Below the pieces are notes generated by a model that searched no databases, was not told the origin of the DNA, and saw only the letters and a list, made by a program, of their open reading frames with translations. Made by a program: the position numbers and the translations under genes. Of a stretch of 64,000 bases of DNA, positions 55,644 through 63,770 are shown one piece after another (positions within the stretch are counted from its first letter, which is position 1; the number at the start of each line of letters is the position of its first letter). The stretch lies in the NCBI GenBank assembly GCA_963829355.1, contig CAWHHZ010000008.1, positions 310,001 through 374,000 of the forward strand. The letters are read 5' to 3'. The DNA comes from CAWHHZ01 sp963829355 (GTDB lineage Bacteria > Acidobacteriota > Thermoanaerobaculia > Gp7-AA8 > JAHWKK01).

Positions 55644-58090
55644 CGGTGGCCAACTGTTCGGTGGTGGAGATGTCGTGGACGGTTGCCATCGGATCGAACG
55701 AGATCACGACGAGGGTCTGGTCGTCCTCGGGCGGGCGGTTGCGCGTGAATTTCTTTACCGCGTCCAGCAGGGACTTCCTGATCTCCGTGGCGGTACGGCT
55801 GCTTGCCGACATCAGAGTCTTCTCGAAGCGCTCGAAACCAAAGGGCTCCCCATCGTCGTTGAGCGCCTCGATGAGGCCGTCGCTGTAGAGGATCAGCCGG
55901 TCGCCGGGAAAGAAGTCGACTTCGACCTCTGGAAATGGTTCGCGTCGTCTGATGCCGAGTGGGTAGCCCCACGCGGAGAGCTCCTCGAGTTTGCCTGTCC
56001 GCTTGCGAAAGACATACGGATCGAGGTGACCCGCGGAGGAGAACACGAGCTTCCGGTCGGTTGGATTCAGCATGCCGAAGAAGAAGGTCATCATCATTCG
56101 AGATGGACCAGTGCGCAGAACGACCTCGTTCATCACCTCCATGACCTTCTTCGGCGAGGAGTCGTACTCGAGCTGCACCAGGAGGGCCGACTTCGCCATC
56201 GCCATCACGATGCCGCTCGTCAGACCGTGCCCCGCCACGTCGCCGAAGGCAATGCCGACCAGACCGCTCTTCATCTGCAGAAAGTCGAAGTAGTCGCCCC
56301 CGATCTCGGTCGCAGCCCTGTAGTGGGAGGCGACGGACAGCCCCGCAATCTCCGGCTCTCCGTCCGGCAGAAGTGCTGCCTGAATTCTGTTGGCCGCGTC
56401 GATTTCAGCCTTCACCCGCTCCCGCTCCACGATTCTGCGCACGTGTGGAGCCATGTCCTCGTATTCGTACGAGATCTCGCGTCTCGTGAGGGCTCCTGCC
56501 GCTCCGATCAGGGCGACGATCCCGAATGGAACGGCCAGCGCAAGCGCCGGACCTGTGAGCGCGGGACCGTGCGCCGCGCTCATGAAGGGGAGCGTACCGA
56601 GCAGCATCCAGCCGAGCGCGAGCGCCGTCACAGAGGAGAGCAGGTCCACCCGGAGAAAGATGACGCATCCGACGAGCACGGATCCCATGCCGAGGAGAAC
56701 CTTCGGAATCTCTGGCTGAAGGGGGGCCAGGTTCATGCCGATCATGACACCGACGAGGCACGCGAGGGCGACTCCGAACCAGACCGAGCGGAATCTCCTG
56801 AGGGACGCGAGCACGAACATGATCGCAACGACGCCCACGAGCAGCGCGAAGTTCGTGGTGTAAACGATGAGGGTGAACGGCCCTCCGCTGCTCGCCAGCA
56901 GCGAAAGCGATCCCGTACCCAGCGCCGGCGATGCCACCTTCAACAAGACTGCGATGGCCGCAAGGAACAGCTCGGCCGCGGCCACGAGAGGGGCGAGCGT
57001 CAGACCGATCAGGAGCGCCTTGCCCGCAGTCGCATTGAACGGGTCTCGACGAAGAATCGAGTCGAACGAAGCGAGACGGTGCCCCCACCGCTCCCGCGCA
57101 TACCCCTCTCCGACGGACCAGCCGACAAACAGAAGAATGGCCACCGGAAGCTCGAAGAAGAGGAACCTGAACCCGCCCATCGCGAGAGCGGTGCGTGGCG
57201 CGTCGAGCGGCCCGAACTGAGTGCCGACGGAATCCTGCGCGATGGACATGATCGAGCCGGCCACCGAGAGGATGACGAAGAGCAGAAAAAGATAGCTGGC
57301 GGTCCGGACGCCCACCTCGCCCGCGTGGTACTTCCGGAGAAAAATGACCATCAGCACGATGAACAAGGCACCGAGCACGATGTAGCGCAGGAACGTACCC
57401 ACGATCTGATCGCCGAATCCGGGCTGAAACACCGTACCGTCGGTACTCTCTTCGGCGAGTGTCCATCCGGCGAGCTCGTCTCCGATGAAATGGACGTCGA
57501 GGTAGTACGAGATGTTGTCGAGCGGGAAATCGATCGCGGTCTCGTAGCGGATGCGATGGTCCGCCCGCGCTCTGAGAACGGTGGGGTGCACCGAAACGAA
57601 TTCGAGCTCCGGCGCTCCCGGAAAGTCCATGGAGGCGATGAACTCATCGGCGATCGCGTGGAGATCCTCTGCCTCTGGAGACTCACCCTCGACCTCTCCC
57701 CGCTCGAACCGCCTCACTTCCTGGATGGCGCCGGTCCGGCCGACGATGACGTAGCCGAAAGGAGGGTTCTTCTCCCTCCCTATGCGGTAGTACTGCGTGA
57801 TGAACCCACCGAGGCGCGGAGACAGAGACGGGTCCAGCTCCGCCCGCTGCCTCAGAGCCACTTTCCGCCAGCCGCTTATCGAGAAGCGGCGACTGCGCCC
57901 AATACGTCACCGGCCATGAATCTTCCACCGGAATCGAGTACTGGCGAGCCGTGCGATCCGCGATCTCGCGCGCTTCTCCTCTCGTAATTTCAATCCCGTG
58001 AGGTTGTGCGTCGTCGACGATCGGGATGGCCCACCAGAGCAATCCGATCGCGACGACACTGATCAAAACGTATATGGCGCCCTGTTTCAT
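55630..58090 (-). CDS. Membrane-bound SpoIIE/PP2C-type serine/threonine phosphatase (one frameshift)
   Basis: About 820 residues when repaired. An N-terminal helix (GAIYVLISVVAIGLLWWAIP) and periplasmic part come before a shift near 57862. In the main frame follow several helices (~residues 150-500, e.g. FLRYIVLGALFIVLMVIFLR), a short linker (RIVERERVKAEIDAANRIQA) and the phosphatase domain: LPDGEPEIAGLSVASHYRAA, TEIGGDYFDFLQMKSGLVGI, AFGDVAGHGLTSGIVMAMAK, and late DRLILYSDGLIEALNDDGEP. The metal-binding Asp residues are in GGDYFD, GDVAGHG and YSDGLIE. Such proteins dephosphorylate anti-sigma-factor antagonists in partner-switching circuits; no partner gene is visible here. Confidence 0.85.
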
Positions 58091-58241
58091 CGCAGTTCCG
58101 TCAGAGGAGGATACGCGAGAGAAGACCGAATGTTCCAGAAGCGGGATGGATCACCATGGAGCTGGTGATGAATTCCTCCGTCTCAGGGACGAGCATCGCC
58201 CACAGCATCGATCTTGCTGGGAAATCAGCAGGAGGAAATTG

Positions 58242-59085
58242 ATGGACACGACGGATCGAGCATCGAACGCGGCCTCTCGGGCGGCAATGGAAGCTTCGCC
58301 CTGGATCGAAAAACTGGCCAGGATCGGGTACTACTGCAAGGGGATCGTCTACACGATCGTCGGCATCATCGCATTTCGAGCCGCTTTCGACATGACTTCA
58401 TCGTCTCCCGATTCCGGCAGCGCCCTGCGAACGATCCTGATGCAGCCATTTGGAAGGATCATGCTCGGCTTCATCGGCGTCGGTCTGTTCGGGTATGTCC
58501 TCTGGCGCTTCGTTCAGGCCACGACCGATCCGGAGAATCGGGGGACCGACGCGAAGGGGATCGCCTACCGGATCTCCTACGTCGTCAGCGGACTGATCTA
58601 TGGCTCGCTCGCCATCGAGGCACTTCGCATGGCGTCTTGGCTCATCGGCCGGAGGCGGCGGGGAGAGCACGTCCCAGAAAGCATCCGGGATCATGGCGAA
58701 TGACTGGGGCGTCTGGCTGATCGGCCTCGTCGGGGTACTGATTGCTGCCTACGGAATCCACCAACTCATCAAAGCATGGACATCGGACATCAGCAACAAG
58801 TTTCAGCTTTCGCAGGTGTCTGCGGGCTGGCGCAAATGGGTCGTGCGGCTCAGCCGATTCGGAATGGCCGCGCGCGGTGTGGTCTTCGTCATCATCGGCT
58901 GGTTCTTTCTCGAGGCGGCATGGCAGCATGATGCAAGTGAGGCAAAAGGGCTCTCCGGAGCGCTGCGATCGATCGAGCAGACGGCGTACGGACCATGGCT
59001 GGCGGGACTCGTTGCGCTGGGCCTGATCGCTTACGGCATTTTCACGTTCCTGAAGGGACGGTATCGACGCATCGATGTGAGTTAG
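58242..59085 (+). CDS. DUF1206-family membrane protein (one frameshift)
   Basis: About 281 residues after repair, from ATG 58242 behind GGAGG. Repeated two-helix units are seen: IEKLARIGYYCKGIVYTIVG, then FGRIMLGFIGVGLFGYVLWR, and after a shift near 58640 WGVWLIGLVGVLIAAYGIHQ, LSRFGMAARGVVFVIIGWFF and LAGLVALGLIAYGIFTFLKG. The 'ARxGxxxRGxV' unit with paired helices is typical of DUF1206 proteins, which have no assigned function. Divergent from the phosphatase gene and convergent with ruvB. Confidence 0.8.
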
Positions 59086-59111
59086 CGTCGGGGCTGGCGC
59101 ACCTTCCGAAA

Positions 59112-60131
59112 CTAGAACAGACGCGGCTGGTTCTTTCCCTTCGTGGAGTAACCGAGATGATCGTAGGCTGCTTTGGTCGCTACGCGTCCGCGGGGAGTTC
59201 GCTGCATGAAACCGATCTGGATCAGGTACGGCTCGTAGAGATCCTCGATCGTGCCTTTGTCCTCCGCGATCGAGGAGGCGAGCGAACCGAGGCCGACCGG
59301 GCCCCCGCCAAACCTCTCGATCATCGTGCTGAGGATCTTGCGGTCGATCTCGTCGAGACCGAAGTCATCGACCTCCAGCATCCTGAGCGCATCGCACGCT
59401 GTCTCGAGCGTGATTTTCCCATCGTGCCGAACCTCGGCGTAGTCGCGGACTCGCCGCAGAAGTCGGTTCGCAATCCTCGGAGTTCCGCGTGAGCGGCGCG
59501 CCAGCTCCTTCGCTCCCTCCGAGGAGATCGAGAGCTTCAGAATCTCGGCCGAACGCTCGACGATGATCGTCAGAGCGGTCACGTCGTAGAAGTCGAGACG
59601 ATGGACGATGCCGAAACGTGCACGCAACGGCGCGGTCAGGAGCCCGGCGCGCGTCGTCGCTCCGATCAGGGTGAACGGAGGGAGATCGACGCTCACTGTA
59701 CGCGCGGCGGGACCCTGCCCGATGATGATGTCGAGCTGAAAGTCCTCCATCGCCGAGTAGAGGATCTCCTCGACCTGCGGGTGGAGCCGGTGGATTTCGT
59801 CGATGAAGAAGACGTCCCCTTCCTCGAGGTTGGTGAGAATGGCGGCGAGATCTCCTGCTTTTTCGATGACGGGCCCGGACGAGTTCTTGATGCCGGCGCC
59901 CATTTCGTTCGCGAGGATGTTTGCGAGTGTGGTCTTCCCGAGCCCGGGTGGTCCGAACAGAAGCGTGTGATCGAGGACCTCGCGCCGCTGACGCGCGGCG
60001 GTGACCGAGATCTCGAGATTCTCCTTGATCTTGTCCTGACCGATGTACTCACGCAATCTTCGCGGGCGCAGCGAGAGCTCTTCGCGCAGTTCCTCGTCGT
60101 CTACGTCTGCAGAGAGAAGTCTGTCATCCAT
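59112..60131 (-). CDS. ruvB: Holliday junction branch-migration helicase RuvB
   Basis: 339 residues, normal length. RPRRLREYIGQDKIKENLEI opens the domain. Walker A is LLFGPPGLGKTTLANILANE (~residues 58-77), Walker B DVFFIDEIHRLHPQVEEILY (~104-123). LPPFTLIGATTRAGLLTAPL and RARFGIVHRLDFY hold sensor I and arginine-finger regions. The winged-helix end is GGGPVGLGSLASSIAEDKGT with PYLIQIGFMQRTPRGRVAT. Hexameric motor that works with RuvA and RuvC (neither in the window). Its start overlaps the stop of the kinase gene as TGATG. Confidence 0.97.
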   Translation of the reverse strand: MDDRLLSADVDDEELREELSLRPRRLREYIGQDKIKENLEISVTAARQRREVLDHTLLFGPPGLGKTTLANILANEMGAGIKNSSGPVIEKAGDLAAILTNLEEGDVFFIDEIHRLHPQVEEILYSAMEDFQLDIIIGQGPAARTVSVDLPPFTLIGATTRAGLLTAPLRARFGIVHRLDFYDVTALTIIVERSAEILKLSISSEGAKELARRSRGTPRIANRLLRRVRDYAEVRHDGKITLETACDALRMLEVDDFGLDEIDRKILSTMIERFGGGPVGLGSLASSIAEDKGTIEDLYEPYLIQIGFMQRTPRGRVATKAAYDHLGYSTKGKNQPRLF

Positions 60132-61834
60132 CAGGTCAGTCCTTGTACGGCAGTCGCCGTGGCCGCCGTCGCGGTCGGGAGTGCAATCGTGATCGTGGTT
60201 CCTCCGCCAGGCTGAGTCTCGACCTCGATCGCGCCGGCATGCTCCTGAACGATACGATACGAGATCGCCATCCCCAAACCTGTTCCTGCCGCGCTGGTCG
60301 TTCTGAACGGCTGGAACAGTCTCTGCCGCTCATCGGCCGACATGCCGGTGCCCTCATCACTGAACGCGATCCGGTACTGATTGTCGCGGAGCGCGGTCCT
60401 CACCACCAGGGCTCCACCGTCAGGCATCGCCTGGATCGCGTTCTTGGCGACGTTCCAGAATACCTGCCGGATCTGGTTCGGATCTCCGAAGAGCTCATAG
60501 TGCTCCGGGTCGATCTCCGCCACGATCCGGTGTTCAGGACTGAGCTCGACCGAGTTCTGGAGCAGTTCGAGCGTCTCAGTCAGACTCGCCGCCACATCGA
60601 ACGCCTCCGGACTACGCTCCTGTGGCTTCACGAATCGCAGGAATGAGGCGATCGACTGGTTCAGCCGTTCCGACTCCGTCAGGATGATCGACATCAGCCG
60701 CTGTTCTTTTGTGGTCAGTTGTTCCGACTTCCGGAGGACCTGGGCCGAGCCGGAGATGGCTGCGAGCGGATTTCTGATCTCGTGGGCGATGCCGGCGGAG
60801 AGCTCGCCGACAGCCGCCATCCGGTCCTTCATCCGGACCTGTTCTTCGAGCTTGCGTCGTTCCGTGAGGTCCTGGAAGATCAGAGCCATGCCGTACGGCT
60901 CGCCCTCGAGTGTGCGGAGAGGTGTCAGAGCGTAGCCGATGATCTCCTCCTCACCATCCTGTCGAATCACACCGCGCTCTCCCCGGTCGATCGACTCGCG
61001 CGCCACTGCGGCGAGGCTCTGGTCCCAGCTCAGTCGATCGAAGAAGCCCGTCTCGATGATGTGGCGCCCGATGGGATCGATCCCGATCCGATCGAGCTTC
61101 GCCCGCGCCGCCGGGTTGGCGAACATCACGGTTCCATCGTACGTGAGAGTCAGCACACCCGACGGAATCGACTCGATGACGTTCTCATTGAGCGCCTTGA
61201 GCTGCGCCAGATTCTGTCGGTTCACGTCGAGCTCGAATGCCGCCTGGCGCAACTGCTCCGACACGTACGAGGCCAGAAGTGCCGTGGCGTAGAAGCCGGC
61301 GAAGTTCGTCGCCAGGTTGAGATACAGCTTCAGCTCGTTCCATGGAGTGGGCGCGAACACGCTCGGCATCGGGTACGGAATGACTCGCCAGTACATCAGG
61401 TCGACGAGAAGCCCGTAGAAGATCACCGACGCCGACGCGACGATCAATCCACCGCGGCGATACAGGAGCATTGACGCCGTAATGATCGTGACGAGATACA
61501 GAAACGAAAATGGAGAATCGACCGCGCCCGTGAAGTAGACGAGCAGGGTCTCGAGCATGATGTCGCCGACGAACTGGATATAGAGGTTGAGCGACCGCCT
61601 GTGGACATACCGGCCGATGACGATGTAGAAGATCGTGAGGGCGTAGGTCAGTCCCGTCACGAGATACAGATAGTTGAGCGGCAGCAGAACGTCGGAAGTC
61701 GACTGGATGATCAACGCCGCGAGGAGGAGCGTCGTGACGACGACGACACGGATGGCGACGAGACTGCGGACCTCCCCCGCGATTCCCGTTCGCGCCGCCG
61801 CGCCGCCCGTCTCTCTTGTCGTACTCATACTCAT
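60131..61834 (-). CDS. PilS-like membrane sensor histidine kinase with PAS domain
   Basis: 567 residues. About six N-terminal helices (LVAIRVVVVTTLLLAALIIQ to NLATNFAGFYATALLASYVS, residues ~25-185). The PAS domain covers ~200-310 (NVIESIPSGVLTLTYDGTVM, FANPAARAKL). The H-box is VGELSAGIAHEIRNPLAAIS (~345) with the phospho-accepting His in AHEIRNP. The N-box is QVFWNVAKNAIQAMPDGGAL, G1 FSDEGTGMS, and G2 TGLGMAISYRIVQEH. This plan, and a position beside pilC/pilT, resembles PilS of the PilS/PilR pair that controls pilin expression. No response regulator lies in the window. Confidence 0.85.
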   Translation of the reverse strand: MSMSTTRETGGAAARTGIAGEVRSLVAIRVVVVTTLLLAALIIQSTSDVLLPLNYLYLVTGLTYALTIFYIVIGRYVHRRSLNLYIQFVGDIMLETLLVYFTGAVDSPFSFLYLVTIITASMLLYRRGGLIVASASVIFYGLLVDLMYWRVIPYPMPSVFAPTPWNELKLYLNLATNFAGFYATALLASYVSEQLRQAAFELDVNRQNLAQLKALNENVIESIPSGVLTLTYDGTVMFANPAARAKLDRIGIDPIGRHIIETGFFDRLSWDQSLAAVARESIDRGERGVIRQDGEEEIIGYALTPLRTLEGEPYGMALIFQDLTERRKLEEQVRMKDRMAAVGELSAGIAHEIRNPLAAISGSAQVLRKSEQLTTKEQRLMSIILTESERLNQSIASFLRFVKPQERSPEAFDVAASLTETLELLQNSVELSPEHRIVAEIDPEHYELFGDPNQIRQVFWNVAKNAIQAMPDGGALVVRTALRDNQYRIAFSDEGTGMSADERQRLFQPFRTTSAAGTGLGMAISYRIVQEHAGAIEVETQPGGGTTITIALPTATAATATAVQGLT

Positions 61835-61912
61835 CGCTGCTGGTCAACAGTATCGGTGATCTCGTTATGCTACGCGAGATGGGGCTTCGGGGGGCGGGCT
61901 GGCGCGGGGCAG

Positions 61913-62099
61913 GCTAGCCCGCATTTCTCACCAGCTCTCTACTGCGTCGGCGGATAGCGGCGCGTCTGCTGCGTTGCGCTCGATCCGGCTCCTCGACATA
62001 GTGTCGACTATGCCTGCGGGGCCGAATCTTCGCGCGCCTTGCATCCACACCACTCTCCGCCGCCTCGCTACGACATCTGGTGAGAAATGCGGGCTAGCG
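61913..62099. repeat. 187-base palindromic MITE with perfect 22-bp terminal inverted repeats
   Basis: The left end (61913-61934, starting GCTAGCCCGCATTTC) and the right end (62078-62099, ending GAAATGCGGGCTAGC) are exact reverse complements. Further inside the two halves still partly pair, and the centre has CATAGT-gtcg-ACTATG, so the whole element could fold into one long imperfect hairpin. No ORF of its own. Together with copy F and the hairpin at 62261 it fills the 474-base gap 61835-62308. Confidence 0.85.
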
Positions 62100-62252
62100 C
62101 GGAGCGGGCTTCGCTTCGCTCGGCCGGGGCATTCATGACGTTTTGGTGCAGTGAGGATGATCCACGAAAAGCCTAACGACAGCGGCCGCAATCGCAAGAC
62201 TACGAACAGCCGTGATATACGCCCCGCGAAGGCGAAGCCGAGCCCGCCCCAC
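62100..62252. repeat. MITE-like GC-rich repeat, copy F
   Basis: The left end GGAGCGGGCTTCGCTTCGCT runs into CGGCCGGGGCATT. The right end is CGCCCCGCGAAGGCGAAGCC followed by GAGCCCGCCCC. Between them AACGACAGCGGCCGCAATCG matches the interior of copies A and B loosely. It immediately follows the 187-base palindrome and precedes the 62261 hairpin, so three repeat types are stacked head to tail. Confidence 0.6.
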
Positions 62253-62260
62253 GACCCTCA

Positions 62261-62299
62261 CGACGCCGACGAACGCCGGAGGCGTTACGTCGGCGTTCC
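62261..62299. repeat. Hairpin element at the 3' end of pilC
   Basis: ACGCCGACGAACGCC-gga-GGCGTTACGTCGGCGTT gives a 15-bp stem with one bulge and a 3-base loop, the best preserved of three copies (others at 49357 and 55606). It lies 9 bases past the pilC stop codon and probably ends that transcript. Confidence 0.7.
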
Positions 62300-62308
62300 T
62301 GAGCGTGA

Positions 62309-63511
62309 CTAGCCGATCTGGCCGATCAGGGAGAACATCGGCATGTACATCGCGATGACGATGAATCCGATCGACACACCGAGGAACGCGATCAGGACCG
62401 GCTCGAGAAGCTTCATGAGACCGGCCACTGCGGTGTCGACTTCGTCCTCGTAGAAATCGGCGATCTTCGAGAGCATGGCGTCGAGCGCACCGGTCTGCTC
62501 CCCGACGCCGATCATCTGGACGACCATGTTGGGAAAGACGCCCGTGTCCTCGAGCGGCTCGGAGATCGTCTTTCCTTCCTCGACCGATTTGCGGGTGGCC
62601 ATGATGGCGTCTTCGATGATCGCATTTCCCGCCGTCTTGGCCGTGATCTCGAGTCCGTCGAGAATAGGAACGCCGGAAGAGACGAGCGTCGCGAGCGTAC
62701 GGCAGAAGCGAGCGACGGCGATCTTGCGGAGGAGCATGCCGAGAACAGGGGTCTTGAGCTGGATCTGATCGAGAACCCGGCGACCCTTTTCCGTCCGGTG
62801 GTACTGCTTGACGAAAACGACCAGAGCGATGACTGCAAGGGTCATCAGCCACCAGAAGTCCCCAATGAAGTCCGACATCGCGATGACGATCCTCGTCGGC
62901 ATCGGAAGCTCTGCGCCGAGACTCTTGAAGAGTGAGCCGAAGACCGGGATGACCTTCCACATGATGACCATGATGACGAGTGCGGCGATGCCGATGACCG
63001 CCACCGGATAGATCATGGCGGACTTGACCTGCTGGTTGAGCTTGACCGCTTTCTCGATGTAGACCGAGAGACGCTGGAGAATCGTGTCGAGGATACCTCC
63101 CGCCTCTCCGGCGGCCACCATGTTGGTGTAGAGGTTGTCGAAGATCCTCGGGTGCTTGCGCAGAGCGTCGGCGAGATTGGAGCCGGTCTCGACGTCCTGG
63201 CGGACCTGGGTGAGGGTTCTCTGAAACGACTTGTTCTCCTGCTGCTGGGAGAGAATCTCGAGGCACTGGACGAGCGGAAGACCGGCGTCGATCATGACCG
63301 AGAACTGCCGGGTGAAAATGGCGGTTTCCTTCGGTGAGACGCCACCGCCGAATTTCGGGAAGGCGATCTCCTTCCCCTTTTCCTTGACGATGGAGGGAAC
63401 GATCTGCTGGCGCCGCAGTGTGGCAATCGCGGCTTCCTTGGAGTCAGCAACGAGAACGCCGGATTGATCCTGCCCACCCCGGCCCCGGCCCTTCCATTCA
63501 AAACTAGGCAT
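62309..63511 (-). CDS. pilC: Type IV pilus inner-membrane platform protein PilC
   Basis: 400 residues from ATG 63511 (MPSFEWKGRGRGGQDQSGVL); the earlier start at 63565 adds an unlikely 18 residues. Two T2SSF domains are visible. The first has AIFTRQFSVMIDAGLPLVQC (~residues 66-85), LTQVRQDVETGSNLADALRK and MVAAGEAGGILDTILQRLSV. The second has VARFCRTLATLVSSGVPILD and MVVQMIGVGEQTGALDAMLS. Membrane helices are AMIYPVAVIGIAALVIMVIM, WWLMTLAVIALVVFVKQY and the last ~30 residues. It anchors the pilus motor ATPases PilB and PilT. pilT is just upstream. Confidence 0.95.
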   Translation of the reverse strand: MPSFEWKGRGRGGQDQSGVLVADSKEAAIATLRRQQIVPSIVKEKGKEIAFPKFGGGVSPKETAIFTRQFSVMIDAGLPLVQCLEILSQQQENKSFQRTLTQVRQDVETGSNLADALRKHPRIFDNLYTNMVAAGEAGGILDTILQRLSVYIEKAVKLNQQVKSAMIYPVAVIGIAALVIMVIMWKVIPVFGSLFKSLGAELPMPTRIVIAMSDFIGDFWWLMTLAVIALVVFVKQYHRTEKGRRVLDQIQLKTPVLGMLLRKIAVARFCRTLATLVSSGVPILDGLEITAKTAGNAIIEDAIMATRKSVEEGKTISEPLEDTGVFPNMVVQMIGVGEQTGALDAMLSKIADFYEDEVDTAVAGLMKLLEPVLIAFLGVSIGFIVIAMYMPMFSLIGQIG

Positions 63512-63627
63512 CGTAATCCCCCCGAATGCTGAGGTCGGAATGCGGAACGGTGAACGGAGGAACAATGCGCGCCTTCCGATTCATCATCACCACCACCCTC
63601 ACCCAGCCCTCATCCATGATTCCACTC

Positions 63628-63766
63628 GAATGCTGAATGCTCAATGCTGAAGCGAAGAGACCTCTCCATCAGCATCTCATTTCTCACATCCAGCGTCGTT
63701 CCGTGGTTCCATCATTCTCGATACATCACTTCAAATCGTCAAAACTTCAGCATGCATTCAGCATTC
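63628..63766. repeat. Inverted element bounded by heptanucleotide (TGCTGAA) repeats
   Basis: The left arm at 63628-63654 is three 7-base units (TGCTGAA, TGCTCAA, TGCTGAA). The right arm at 63745-63766 is CTTCAGCATGCATTCAGCAT plus TC, its imperfect reverse complement. About 90 bases of other sequence lie between. Same design as the element at 54532-54680 but with a different 7-mer. It fills most of the 259-base pilT-pilC gap. Confidence 0.65.
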
Positions 63767-63770
63767 TAAA

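Noticed and set aside
55675..57987. A 770-codon open frame on the plus strand
   Set aside because: Exactly antisense to the SpoIIE-type phosphatase, with low-complexity Arg/His/Glu-rich translation and no motif. It is a GC-rich shadow.
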